Shown here: positions 33,655 to 41,169 of the stretch, in pieces
Numbering within the stretch: position 1 is the first letter of the stretch
How the letters are laid out: each line of letters starts with the position of its first letter
NCBI GenBank assembly: GCA_902806055.1
Contig: CADCVD010000053.1
Location: forward strand, 1 to 41,169
Direction of reading: 5' to 3'
From: an uncultured Rubrobacteraceae bacterium
GTDB taxonomy: Bacteria; Actinomycetota; Rubrobacteria; Rubrobacterales; Rubrobacteraceae
Length of the DNA stretch: 41,169 nt
Notes under the pieces: generated by a model
What the model was told of the DNA's origin: nothing
The model's database searches: none
The model's input: the letters and a program-made list of their open reading frames with translations, nothing else
Program-made: the position numbers and the translations under genes

Positions 33655-34620
33655 TCAGGAGAAGTTAGAGACTACCTCCCGCGCGAACTTCTCGACGGGA
33701 GCGGGATCGTAGGCGACGCGGGGCATGTAGGTGATGAAGTAGTTTACGCCGGCGTCGACCATCGGTTGGAGTCGCTCGGAGATCTGCTCGGGTGTGCCGA
33801 CCATAAACTCGCGGCTGTACTCCTCGTAGGTCGTGGAGCCGCGGGCCTCCTGCGTCGCGGCCTCGGGGTCTTCGCCTTCTTCCAGGAGGTACACGTTAAT
33901 GGAGGTGGAGCGGATGATCTCCTCGTAGTCTCGCCCGGCGTCGTCGCAGTGCCCTTTTAGTACGCCGAATTTGTGCTTGAGCCTCTCTATGTCGCCGCCG
34001 ACGTTGCAGGCGTCGCCGTACTTCGCGACGAGCTTCAGGGTGACCTTCTCGCCGCTGCCCCCGATCCAGAACGAGGGGTGCGGGTCGCTCACGCCCTTCG
34101 GCTCGTTGATCGGCTTGTCTACCTTGTAATACTCGCCGTCGAAGACGACTTCATCCTCTGTCCACATGCGGTGGATGATCTCGCACGCCTCCCTGAAGGC
34201 GCGCATCCGGTCCCGAAGCTCGGGGAAGCCGTAGCCGTAAGCCTTCCACTCGTGCTCGTACCACCCCGCGCCGAGCCCGAAGAGCAGACGCCCGTTGCTC
34301 ATCACGTCCACGGTCGAGGCGATCTTGGCGAGCAGCGCCGGGTTCCGGTAGCCGTTGCAGGTCACCATCTGCCCGATCTTTACTGTTTGGGTGTCGCGGC
34401 TCAGGCCGGCGGTGGCGGTCCAGCACTCAAAGACGGTGTTTTGTGTAGGCTCCGGGACGGTGTGGAAGTGGTCGTAGAGCCAGATCGAGTCGTACCCCCC
34501 TGACTCTTCGGCGACCCGCCCCACCCGGGTCATCGCCTCGTACTGCTCGACCGGGTCCTCTATCTCGACGAGGTCCATCCTCCAACCCTGCGGTACGAAC
34601 ACCCCGAACTTGGCCGCCAC
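33655..34620 (-). CDS. LLM-class F420-dependent oxidoreductase
   Basis: A 321-residue luciferase-like protein: YDSIWLYDHFHTVPEPTQNTVFECWTATAGLSRDT, VKIGQMVTCNGYRNPALLAKIASTVDVMSNGRLLFGLGAGW, and GGSGEKVTLKLVAKYGDACNV. These are the landmarks of actinobacterial F420-dependent LLM proteins. The C-terminus (PEQISERLQPMVDAGVNYFITYMPR) is typical of the TIGR03560-like group. The GTG at 34620 has GGAGGAG upstream. Substrate unknown. It is a paralogue of the 16690-17463 gene. Confidence 0.93.
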   Translation of the reverse strand: MAAKFGVFVPQGWRMDLVEIEDPVEQYEAMTRVGRVAEESGGYDSIWLYDHFHTVPEPTQNTVFECWTATAGLSRDTQTVKIGQMVTCNGYRNPALLAKIASTVDVMSNGRLLFGLGAGWYEHEWKAYGYGFPELRDRMRAFREACEIIHRMWTEDEVVFDGEYYKVDKPINEPKGVSDPHPSFWIGGSGEKVTLKLVAKYGDACNVGGDIERLKHKFGVLKGHCDDAGRDYEEIIRSTSINVYLLEEGEDPEAATQEARGSTTYEEYSREFMVGTPEQISERLQPMVDAGVNYFITYMPRVAYDPAPVEKFAREVVSNFS

Positions 34621-34708
34621 TCTTATCTCCTCCTCAGCCTCTCCTGTCGCCTCACATCATACTCCTGGCACGGAACCCGCCGCCGGAGGCTCCGCGCGGG
34701 GGATCGGT

Positions 34709-35236
34709 CTACCCTCTTGAGAGGGAGTTCCTGCCGTCGGCGTTGCGGGCGACGACGAAGAGGAGATCCGAGAGGCGGTTTACGGCCTTTAGGGCACAGG
34801 GGTGTTCCCCGGCGTAGCCCGCGGCGACGAGGCTCCGCTCCGCGCGGCGTGTTACCGAGCGGGCGACGTCGAGGAGAGCCCCAAGACGGCTCTCCCCGGG
34901 AATGACGAACTCTTTGGGGATCTCGGTGCGGTCCCGCCATTCTTCGAGCGCCGCGTCAAGGTACTCGACGTCATTCTCGCCGACCACGTTCTTCTCCTCG
35001 GGCATGGCCACGTCACCCATCACGCGGTAGAGGAGTCTCTGCAGCCCGATCAGGAGCTCCGCCATGTCTCCTTCCGTCTCCGCGCGGGCGAGCCCTATAA
35101 ACGAGCTAGCCTCGTCCACGTCGCCCAAAACAATGATGCGGCCGTCGCTCTTTGACATCCTCCCCGAGCCGAAGAGCGTCGTGGTTCCGTCGTCGCCGCG
35201 GCGGGTCGAGACGGGCGGATTCTTTCTGTCTGCCAT
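34709..35236 (-). CDS. Cob(I)yrinic acid a,c-diamide adenosyltransferase, PduO type
   Basis: A 175-residue ATP:cob(I)alamin adenosyltransferase. Signatures: TTTLFGSGRMSKSDGRIIVLGDVDEASSFIGLA (N-terminal ATP-binding loop), FVIPGESRLGALLDVARSVTRRAERSLV, and VNRLSDLLFVVAR near the C-terminus. It makes the Co-C bond of adenosylcobalamin. ATG 35236 follows AAGGAGG. It is divergent from the AAA+ ATPase gene across 67 bp. No other cobalamin genes are in the window, so it may serve a B12-dependent enzyme elsewhere. Confidence 0.95.
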   Translation of the reverse strand: MADRKNPPVSTRRGDDGTTTLFGSGRMSKSDGRIIVLGDVDEASSFIGLARAETEGDMAELLIGLQRLLYRVMGDVAMPEEKNVVGENDVEYLDAALEEWRDRTEIPKEFVIPGESRLGALLDVARSVTRRAERSLVAAGYAGEHPCALKAVNRLSDLLFVVARNADGRNSLSRG

Positions 35237-35303
35237 TAGTCTTCCTCCTTGCGCGGTCCGGTTCGTTCGCGCGGTGATAGAATCGTACTTCGTGAGGGTT
35301 AGC

Positions 35304-36842
35304 ATGAGATTTCCTCTTGCCTCCGAGGGCGCTCTAGAGCGGGCGGCCTCCGTCGCGGCTCGTCATTCATCTTACCGGATAGAGGGCGTGAACGGCGCCT
35401 CCAGAGTCACGGTCGAGCTGGATCTCCCGGAGGAGTGGCGGTCCCTGGACGAGCTACGAACGCACCTGCGTGGTGAGAGAGAGGCCGAGTACTCGGCGGA
35501 CGGCGTCTCGCTCTCGGGCGAAGAGCTCTTCACGGGCCTGGGTTGCTTTCTGCGCAAGCAGCACCGGGGTGAGACGGCGCTAGAGTGGTGCACGCCGAAG
35601 AAGCTCGCCGACAAGCAGCTCTTCTCGTGCAAGCAGATCCGAGTCTACGACAATGAGCACGCCACCCCGAACTCCTGGTACGCCTTCGGCGAGACGGGCG
35701 AGGACGGGGTCTACAGGGTGGACAAGGAACGTCTGACAGAGCGCGTTCTCTCAGACCTCGGCCCCTGCGTTCGCTGCCCGATCCTCGAACTCGACGGCAC
35801 GGCCGAGATCCTGGCGCGCCTGCCCGAGGAGATCGACCCGAATCGCGACGAGACCTGGCGCTACAAGGGCAGCGGCCCGGTTACTAACTGGACCGTGACG
35901 AAGAACAGGGACGCCCTTACCGAGGAGAGCGCGCCGCTCGAGCCGAGGGAGGGCATCCTCGAACGGCTCGCGAAGAGCGTGCGCCAGGGTAGTGCCGGGG
36001 TCGTGGCCGCAAGCGGGGCCGCGCCGGGGAGCCGAAACGTGCCGGAGACGCGCTACGAGGACGTCGGCGGGATGCGCGAGACCGTAGCCCTCGTGCGCGA
36101 GGCGGTAGAGCTACCGATAACCCACCCGGAGATCTTCGAGAGGCTGGGCATCCGTCCGCACAGGGGAATACTCTTCTACGGACCGCCGGGGACCGGGAAG
36201 ACCCTTCTCGCCCGGGCGGTCGCCAACGAGAGCGGGGCGCACTTTATCGCCGTGGCTGGGCCGGAGATCCTCAACAAGTACTGGGGCCAGAGCGAGCAAC
36301 GCCTGCGCAGCATCTTCTCCGAGGCTCGTGCCAAGGCCCCCGCGATAATCCTCTTCGACGAGATAGACTCCTTCGCCGCCTCGCGTGACACGATGAGCGA
36401 GAGCTTCGAGGCGACCCTCGTCTCCCAGCTTCTCTCGCTCATGGATGGTATGAACGACCTCGGACGCGTCTGCGTCATCGCTACGACCAACCGCCCGAGC
36501 GCGCTCGACCCGGCGCTGCGGCGACCGGGCCGGTTCGACCACGAGATAGAGGTGGGCCTGCCCGACGCGGAGGCCCGGTTGCATATCCTGAAGATTCACG
36601 CACAAGACATGCCGACCGCACCCGACCTGGACCTCAAGCAGGTCGCCGCCGTGACGCGCGACTACTCAGGGGCGGATCTCGAAGCCCTGTGCAGGGAGGC
36701 GGCGATGGTATGTATGCGGCGTTCGATCAACCTGCGCGACTTCGAGAAAAGGATCACGCCGCACAAGCTTGGCAGCCTCTCCATCACCACCTACGACTTC
36801 CGCACCGCCATGAAGCGTGTAGGCCCCAGCGTACGGCGCTAA
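35304..36842 (+). CDS. AAA+ ATPase (CDC48-like single ring) with unrecognised N-domain
   Basis: From the ATG at 35304 (GAGGG 6-10 nt upstream) the product is 512 residues. Residues about 255-505 form one CDC48/FtsH-type AAA module: Walker A GPPGTGKT (293-300), Walker B ILFDEID (D352, E353), second region of homology with TTNRPSALDPALRRPGRFD, and the lid DYSGADLEALCREAA. The first 230 residues contain C-P-type elements (LEWCTPKKLADKQLF, CVRCPILEL) and HRGETALEW, with no known domain recognised. There is no coiled coil as in Mpa/ARC, and no C-terminal HbYX tail (it ends GPSVRR). A protein-remodelling ATPase with an unknown adaptor domain is the inference. Confidence 0.85.
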   Translation: MRFPLASEGALERAASVAARHSSYRIEGVNGASRVTVELDLPEEWRSLDELRTHLRGEREAEYSADGVSLSGEELFTGLGCFLRKQHRGETALEWCTPKKLADKQLFSCKQIRVYDNEHATPNSWYAFGETGEDGVYRVDKERLTERVLSDLGPCVRCPILELDGTAEILARLPEEIDPNRDETWRYKGSGPVTNWTVTKNRDALTEESAPLEPREGILERLAKSVRQGSAGVVAASGAAPGSRNVPETRYEDVGGMRETVALVREAVELPITHPEIFERLGIRPHRGILFYGPPGTGKTLLARAVANESGAHFIAVAGPEILNKYWGQSEQRLRSIFSEARAKAPAIILFDEIDSFAASRDTMSESFEATLVSQLLSLMDGMNDLGRVCVIATTNRPSALDPALRRPGRFDHEIEVGLPDAEARLHILKIHAQDMPTAPDLDLKQVAAVTRDYSGADLEALCREAAMVCMRRSINLRDFEKRITPHKLGSLSITTYDFRTAMKRVGPSVRR

Positions 36843-36862
36843 AAGACCGTGCGCAACGCAAA

Positions 36863-36890
36863 CGGGGCCGGGTTGTGTGACCCGGCCCCG
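36863..36890. terminator. Bidirectional terminator between AAA gene and csbD-like gene
   Basis: CGGGGCCGGGT (36863-36873) and ACCCGGCCCCG (36880-36890) form a perfect 11-bp stem with loop TGTGTG. It lies 20 bp after the AAA stop and 24 bp after the convergent CsbD stop. There is no U-tract, but the position supports a terminator for both. Confidence 0.65.
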
Positions 36891-36914
36891 GGAGGGGTAA
36901 CGTTAGGGCTTCTG

Positions 36915-37109
36915 CTACTTGAACAGATCCTTGAGGTGGCCCTTTTTCTCCTTCATGGTGCCGCTGCGCTGGTCGTCGCGGCCTTCGGCTTTCTTGTCCT
37001 TGTCGCCGGTCAGGGCGCCCGTAGCCTCCTTGAGGCGGCCCTTCGCCTTGTCCATCGCGCCTTCTCTTTTGTCGTCGCCGCTCGTCTTGGACTTACGCCT
37101 GTCGTCCAT
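36915..37109 (-). CDS. CsbD-family stress protein
   Basis: A 64-residue charged protein, with the CsbD core AMDKAKGRLKEATGALTGDKDKKAEGRDDQRSGTMKEKKGHLKDLFK. CsbD proteins are small, soluble and strongly induced in general stress (SigB in Bacillus), and their mechanism is unknown. ATG 37109 has AAAGGAGG 9-16 nt upstream, and a SigB-like promoter lies about 65 bp upstream. Confidence 0.93.
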   Translation of the reverse strand: MDDRRKSKTSGDDKREGAMDKAKGRLKEATGALTGDKDKKAEGRDDQRSGTMKEKKGHLKDLFK

Positions 37110-37171
37110 GAGCTGCGCCTCCTTTCCTCCTGTGTTCGCATACGGATAGATGCTTGCTACTTGAGTAGTTT

Positions 37172-37196
37172 ATACCTTCGGGCGGGAACTCTAAAC
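37172..37196 (-). promoter_or_regulatory. SigB-like promoter for the CsbD gene
   Basis: On the minus strand GTTTAG (37196-37191) and AGGTAT (37177-37172) are separated by 13 bp, fitting the SigB pattern GTTT-N12-15-GGGTAT with one or two mismatches. CsbD genes are SigB targets in Bacillus, which supports the call. A housekeeping promoter is the alternative. Confidence 0.45.
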
Positions 37197-37348
37197 CGCT
37201 TGGAGAGCTTCGGCGAGCCTCTTCTTTTTCGGTCCTCCCGACGGCGAGCGCCTCACCGATTTTGCGGCGAGTTGCTCTCCACCTCAACTAACAATACTGG
37301 ACGAAACTGATCTTTCCGAGAGGAACAACTGCGCGTTTCGCCTGACCT

Positions 37349-38073
37349 TTGCCACCTGCAATCGGTGCTCCTATGTACGGCGGATTAAAGTTCGCCGGAC
37401 GTATCCCCTACGCGGCGGTCTTGATGGACGTTCACATGCCGGAAATGGACGGCTACGAGGCAACAGCACACACAAGGAGGCGTGAGGAGGAGGGCAGGGA
37501 GGGTCGTCGTCGCCGTCGGCGCACACTGATCATAGCGATGACGGCGAACGCCATGCAGGGGGACAGGGAGAAGGCGTTGGAGTCGGGGATGGACGACTAC
37601 GTTCCCAAGCCGGTGAAGCAGGGGCAGTTGGAGGAGGTTCTACGGCGCTGGGTCTCTGAGGAGATCCAGAAACCCGCTGAGGCTAGCTTCTCTGAATCGG
37701 CTAACGAAGCTCAGGAAGACGATCCTATCGACCACTCCGCGCTTGCGGGCTTGCGGAGCTGCAAAGAGAGGACCAGCCTTACATCCTGACGGAGCTCATA
37801 GAGTTATTCCTGGACGACGTACCGCTGCAACTGAGCAACCTGCAGGAGGCGGCAGAGAGCGGCGACGCGCACTCCATAGAGCGTGTTGCGCGCGCCCTCA
37901 AGGGGAGTTGCGCGAGTATGGGAGCCCGCCCGATGGCCGGGCTCTGCGCGGAGCTGCAAGACGCCGGGGTTTCCGGAGACCTGTCGCGCGCGTCGGAATT
38001 AACCGGGTGGCTTCAGGTTGAGTTCAGACGCGTCCGGTCGTCTCTGGAGGCCGAAAAGTCGACGCACCGGTAA
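37349..38073 (+). pseudogene. REC-HPt remnant of a hybrid histidine kinase, frameshifted
   Basis: The first frame holds a receiver domain without its N-terminal part ([19 protein letters not shown], then [26 protein letters not shown]), and ends out of frame near 37789. From 37756 another frame continues with [22 protein letters not shown] and an HPt-like helical bundle (ARALKGSCASMGARPMAGLCAELQ) to the TAA at 38071. Restoring one G in the GGG near 37755 joins both into one protein. The HPt motif usually has His in A-H-A-L-K-G, while here it is Arg (CGC), so it cannot take phosphate. The upstream kinase part is absent. A decayed C-terminal fragment of a hybrid kinase. Confidence 0.85.
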
Positions 38074-38632
38074 GCTGGCAGGGGAATATCGACCGTACAG
38101 CTCTGGGTATCGGATACTGATCAAAACTACAGTGAAGGCGAGAGCGACTTGACCGCGTTCCTCTACGCCAAGCTCCGCGATTATGAGGGGCCGAACATCA
38201 TGGTTTCTCGCCAAGGATGCGTGTTATCTGGGCTCAGACTCTGCACCAGGTAGTGAGTAAAAGAGCCAGTGGTGAATGGATCTTCGCGACCGAAGCGGCG
38301 TTCGATCAAGGCGATGCGCTCGGTAGATGCAGAAAAGTAAAGCCTCACATTAGTAACCCTTAGCTAGGACCTCAGGTATTCGTGAGATGGGACGGACGAA
38401 CTTTAGGCGGCCTGAACAATAGAGCAGATACTCCAGCAGTATCCGAACTACTCGCCGCTCTCTGATACCTAACCGTCAAGCTCTCTCGCGATGCGGTTCG
38501 CATCTTTGAATTTAAAGAGGACCGGTGAGAAGGAACGTGAGATCCTACCAACAAAGAAAAGGTTACCGGGGGCGTCGAGAGGGCAGAGGAACCATGCTAT
38601 CTCCTCCCGCCGGACAGACCTGAAAATTTCAC
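38074..38632. other. Gene-poor stretch, no supported gene
   Basis: I see no gene with protein-like sequence. A 48-codon frame (ATG 38217 to 38363) has no ribosome site or family. This may be decayed flanking sequence of the REC-HPt remnant. Confidence 0.4.
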
Positions 38633-38662
38633 TTGACAAACGCACGTATATGCACTTAGAAT
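38633..38662 (+). promoter_or_regulatory. Promoter of the candidate small RNA
   Basis: TTGACA (38633-38638) is perfect, and TAGAAT (38657-38662) follows after an 18-bp spacer. The expected start is about 38669. No protein gene follows directly; an intrinsic terminator lies within 65 bp. Confidence 0.7.
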
Positions 38663-38668
38663 ATAGAC

Positions 38669-38732
38669 ATTAACCTGGTGCTCTACTCCTCCTTTCCCTT
38701 TCCCCACATTTGGACGGGCACCAGGCTTTTTC
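38669..38732 (+). ncRNA. Candidate small RNA of about 64 nt with CU-rich loop
   Basis: It starts at the predicted transcription start and ends in a terminator: CCTGGTGC (38674-38681) pairs with GCACCAGG (38718-38725), extended by T-G and C-G pairs, followed by CTTTTTCT. The large loop (38682-38717) is pyrimidine-rich and contains CTCCTCCTTTCCC (about 38685-38698), complementary to Shine-Dalgarno-type sequences. The 10-mer CCTCCTTTCC is also found antisense in the csbD-like leader (37118-37127). A small antisense regulator is plausible; a terminated leader or read-through attenuator is the alternative. The ends are predicted only. Confidence 0.6.
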
Positions 38733-39012
38733 TCGTTCTTCTTGGTAGTCGCTTACAGGACAGGGCTTGCAGACACCCCGAGCCAGCCGAAGAGCGGACC
38801 GGACTTCAGCAGGGTGGTAGTAGTTGCCAGCCTCGCTCACGGGGAAAGCTATACAGTAAGCGGGTACGTTGTATTCCCCAGCGGACTGACTCTTCCACTC
38901 TACGCTTCTTGACAGGAGAGGCGGCTCTTCTCCAGAGGTTGTTGCTGCTATATCTCGCGGGGCGAGACCCAAAGCGCGATACAATCTGATCGGAGGGTTT
39001 GCCCGCGAGTGA

Positions 39013-39588
39013 ATGGAACGGCGAGGATTGGGTATAGGCTGGCGCGAGATTTTTGGGCTTTTGATCGGGGTGGCGGTGTGCTACGGGGTGATCAGTTACG
39101 CTGCGCTGCTGGCATCCCAGGGCCAAGACCGCGGAACAGCTTCAGAGCAGACCCAGGAGGATACACGGCCTGATAGGGTTGAGCCGCGGACTGATCCTTC
39201 AGTTTTGTACGGGAACACCTCAGAGGGAAACCCGAAGAAGGTGACCGTACGCGTAAAGGGCGCTGCGGGTGAGCAGTTCGGTCTCAACTACGGCAACCTC
39301 CTCTCCAGCCGCTCGGTCGAAGGAGTCGTCCCCAAGGACTACGAGGTTGTAGTCCGTACCGACTCCGGTTCCGGAGACTACGCATGGGCCGAGGCTTGGA
39401 AGACCGCGGGGAACAGCAAGGAGTTGCGGGTGCAGATTCTCGACGACGGCGGCAAGGTGATCAGAGAATGGTCAACCACTGAAGACTACGGGAGCGCGTA
39501 TGTAAGATGGTCTCCCAACGAACAAGAACCGCCTTCCGGCGAAACGACGTCGGCGAGCGAGGGAACACAAGTGAGGCGTCGATCCTAA
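39013..39588 (+). CDS. Hypothetical membrane-anchored secreted protein
   Basis: A 191-residue protein: short basic N-terminus, one membrane helix (EIFGLLIGVAVCYGVISYAALLA), then a polar linker and a beta-rich extracellular part (KKVTVRVKGAAGEQFGLNYGN, YEVVVRTDSGSGDYAWAEAW, ELRVQILDDGGKVIREWSTTEDYGSAYVRW), ending in a low-complexity Ser/Glu tail. The strand pattern and the C-terminal VQILDDGGKV are reminiscent of MmpS-like proteins, without family proof. ATG 39013; a TACAAT -10-like box is at about 38981. No partner gene nearby. Confidence 0.65.
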   Translation: MERRGLGIGWREIFGLLIGVAVCYGVISYAALLASQGQDRGTASEQTQEDTRPDRVEPRTDPSVLYGNTSEGNPKKVTVRVKGAAGEQFGLNYGNLLSSRSVEGVVPKDYEVVVRTDSGSGDYAWAEAWKTAGNSKELRVQILDDGGKVIREWSTTEDYGSAYVRWSPNEQEPPSGETTSASEGTQVRRRS

Positions 39589-40139
39589 GAACTCTCCGGT
39601 TCTGACACGGAGCTAGCCCGAGGGCTCATGCTTTTGCGCGTGCTACAGCGAGAAGATTGTGTGTCGTAATCGGAACAACGAGAGTCGGCCTGCAACGTTT
39701 TTGGGAAGTAAGCCTGGCCAATGTTCGCCACAGACGGCTACGCTAGATCACGCAAGACCAACTTGAGCACCCCTACTGAGTAGGGCGGCGCACTTTTCTC
39801 GCCTCCGCAACATACGCGGCCAGGGCAAGATCAGAATGGTTGCTGGTCCGCAGAAACCGCCGAAGACCCTGCGTTTAAAGCTCTGGTGACCCGTTCAAAC
39901 GTCTTCAGGGTCGACCGGGCTATCCTGCTGGCGCAGTCTATTTGCCCGAAGAGCCGGCGGTCCGACGCTAACCGGAAGGCCAACGGTACCGATGATGTCA
40001 ATACAGCTTCCATGGCCCCGTCTAAGACAGGATCGGCGATTTGACAGGCAGCAGCCGCGCTCCGGGGCAGGCATGTCGAGCAGAGAGCATTGTAGGCATT
40101 GTCGCCTTGAACAGGACTAGCGCAACGCTGTGTTCCACC
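39589..40139. other. Non-coding or degraded stretch before the PBP4-type gene
   Basis: I see no convincing gene. In the minus-strand frame of the PBP4-type gene, beyond its TGA, an open stretch continues to about 39831 (e.g. FRLASDRRLFGQIDCASRIARS), without resemblance to the PBP4 C-terminus. It may be degraded or rearranged DNA. Confidence 0.4.
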
Positions 40140-41169
40140 TCAACATCCCTGCGGTCTGGCCGTGTGCACCTTCTTCCCTCTGTGCAAGCCCTTGGCGCCG
40201 TAGTTGTGACTCACCTTAAGAATCAGCTTGGCGTACTCGCTAAAGGGCGGCGACTCGTAAGCTGCAACCTCGGCGTTGGCGTCGTAGGACCCCTTCTCGG
40301 GTAATTCGGAGGTCGGGTTAGAGCCGGTGGAGGAGGCGCTGACGGAGACGCCGGCACGCTCTAGCGCCTCGATCAGCGCCGTGCGCGCGAAGGCGGCCGG
40401 ATCTTCTATGGGCACAATCCGTAGCAGCTTACCTGCGTCGGCAGCTATGTTGCCGCTGACGACTATGCCGCCGTCGGATGCGGCACTCACGCTCACGGTA
40501 TTCGGTTCGCCTGCAGCAACCGTCTCCGCCTGTACGTCTATCTCGTAGGGGGCGGCTTGGGGTCGCCACGTCACCGATTCCGGCACCTCCCCGACCTCCC
40601 CCGGTGTAATCTCCACGTCGATGACGTTGTCGTTTATCGTGATCGGGCTCGGCCAGGGATCGAGGGTCGGGTCGGGCTCTACGGTTGGGGATGGATCAAA
40701 GAGTCGATCGTCAATAATGACATCGCCGTCTACGCTCGTGATGCCGGACTTGTATATCTGATCAGCGATCTCGTCGAGCCCTGCGAGCGGATCCTCAGAG
40801 GTGAGTATCGCGCCTGGAACGTCGTTCGCGTAGGTGTGGTCAATGGACGTGAAGGCGATGCTGCCGTCGGTGGTTGTGCGCCCGCCCATGGTCAGGTCGC
40901 CGCTAGCGACGAGCACCAGGTCTCCGGTGAGCGTATCGTCTGTGATTTCTCCCTGCGCGTAGACCGGCGTCTCGAAGCGGTGATCGAACCCGAGGTCGTC
41001 AAGTGCTGTGGAGACGCTGAAAAGCTTGGCCGCCGAGCTGGGATTATACAGGCGATCCGGCGGAGCCAGTGCGCGGACGGTCGAACCGTTTGAGGGATCC
41101 ACCTCAAGGTATCCCCACTCGCCGTACTCGTAGAACGAGGAGCCCATGATCTTCGCGACCTCTATACCA
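40140..41169 (-). CDS. D-alanyl-D-alanine carboxypeptidase, PBP4/S13 type (partial, broken 3' end)
   Basis: The minus-strand frame is open to the window edge, so the N-terminus is missing; ATG 41147 is internal. Residues seen: WGYLEVDPSNGSTVRALAPPDRLYNPSSAAKLFSVSTAL, with the catalytic S-x-x-K (SAAK), then TLTGDLVLVASGDLTMG and DEIADQIYKSGITSVDGDVIIDDRLFD of the S13 insert domain. The second motif SHN occurs at ILKVSHNYGAKGL. Right after it the sequence leaves the family (HRGKKVHTARPQGC, then stop), and the KTG motif is absent. S13 enzymes trim peptidoglycan peptides in the periplasm or wall. As it stands this is inactive or a fragment. Confidence 0.85.
   Translation of the reverse strand, partial: GIEVAKIMGSSFYEYGEWGYLEVDPSNGSTVRALAPPDRLYNPSSAAKLFSVSTALDDLGFDHRFETPVYAQGEITDDTLTGDLVLVASGDLTMGGRTTTDGSIAFTSIDHTYANDVPGAILTSEDPLAGLDEIADQIYKSGITSVDGDVIIDDRLFDPSPTVEPDPTLDPWPSPITINDNVIDVEITPGEVGEVPESVTWRPQAAPYEIDVQAETVAAGEPNTVSVSAASDGGIVVSGNIAADAGKLLRIVPIEDPAAFARTALIEALERAGVSVSASSTGSNPTSELPEKGSYDANAEVAAYESPPFSEYAKLILKVSHNYGAKGLHRGKKVHTARPQGC

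Noticed and set aside
38217-38363. 48-codon ORF in the gene-poor stretch
   Set aside because: No ribosome site, no family resemblance and surrounded by non-coding-like sequence.
38733-39012. Possible structured leader before the 39013 gene
   Set aside because: The upstream terminator separates it from the 38633 promoter, and no known riboswitch core is visible; only a -10-like TACAAT is seen.
39831-40013. Minus-strand ORF in the frame of the PBP4-type gene after its stop
   Set aside because: Same frame as the carboxypeptidase but no similarity to its C-terminus and no start signal; likely chance or degraded sequence.

Overview
The window looks like a chromosomal piece of a high-GC actinobacterium, most likely of the Rubrobacter lineage. 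This is an inference from GC-rich coding with frequent GTG/TTG starts, two F420-type luciferase-like oxidoreductases, a CsoR-controlled copper island, single-gene ClpP next to an XRE regulator, family-4 uracil-DNA glycosylase and many lineage-type hypotheticals. I see no tRNA, rRNA, CRISPR array, insertion sequence or prophage.

Layout. 1-1753: a NarL-type two-component pair (the kinase is cut by the window edge). 1754-4371: a secreted I9-prodomain-like protein with 18-bp tandem repeats, an XRE regulator divergent from clpP, and a hypothetical gene. 4834-8792: an LAS/M15-like metallopeptidase, GrpB, an APC amino-acid permease, a hypothetical and a uracil-DNA glycosylase. 8796-9787: a heavily decayed kelch lipoprotein gene. 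9940-11001: a fused AhbA/AhbB-like siroheme decarboxylase. 11090-11824: a TauE/SafE transporter broken by one TAA. 11836-20721: HAD dehalogenase, DapA-family aldolase, FUSC membrane protein, VanW protein, an LLM oxidoreductase, a membrane-anchored methyltransferase, an FAD oxidoreductase and small hypotheticals. 20956-24142: UbiA prenyltransferase, CYTH protein, a deiodinase-like thioredoxin-fold gene whose in-frame TGA lies at the family's selenocysteine position, and a small membrane protein. 24353-26729: a baeRF/VLRF1-type protein and an atypical SDR.

26726-31620 is a copper-homeostasis island: copA, csoR, copZ, a small membrane protein, a DUF305 lipoprotein and, under its own CsoR-like operator/promoter, a DUF4396 membrane protein. 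A 12-mer (TAGGGGGGTATA) is shared by the two control regions. A perfect hairpin covers the ribosome-binding site of the DUF305 gene, and an intrinsic terminator separates it from the DUF4396 unit.

31650-41169: phosphoribosyltransferase, thioesterase, a half-size EamA protein, a second LLM oxidoreductase, a PduO-type cobalamin adenosyltransferase divergent from an AAA+ ATPase with an unrecognised N-terminal domain, CsbD with a SigB-like promoter, a frameshifted REC-HPt remnant of a hybrid kinase, a gene-poor stretch carrying a well-formed candidate small RNA (promoter, CU-rich loop, terminator), a secreted hypothetical, and a PBP4-type carboxypeptidase that is cut by the window edge at its N-terminus and loses its family sequence before the KTG motif.

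The most notable item is the selenoprotein candidate at 22763-23668: TGA at codon 90 in the motif FGSFT-U-P, open reading on both sides, and a 6-bp stem with a GGTC loop 17 nt after the TGA, as expected of a bacterial SECIS. Next are the candidate small RNA near 38669-38732, the orphan fused siroheme decarboxylase, and the CsoR operator filling the spacer of a near-consensus promoter.
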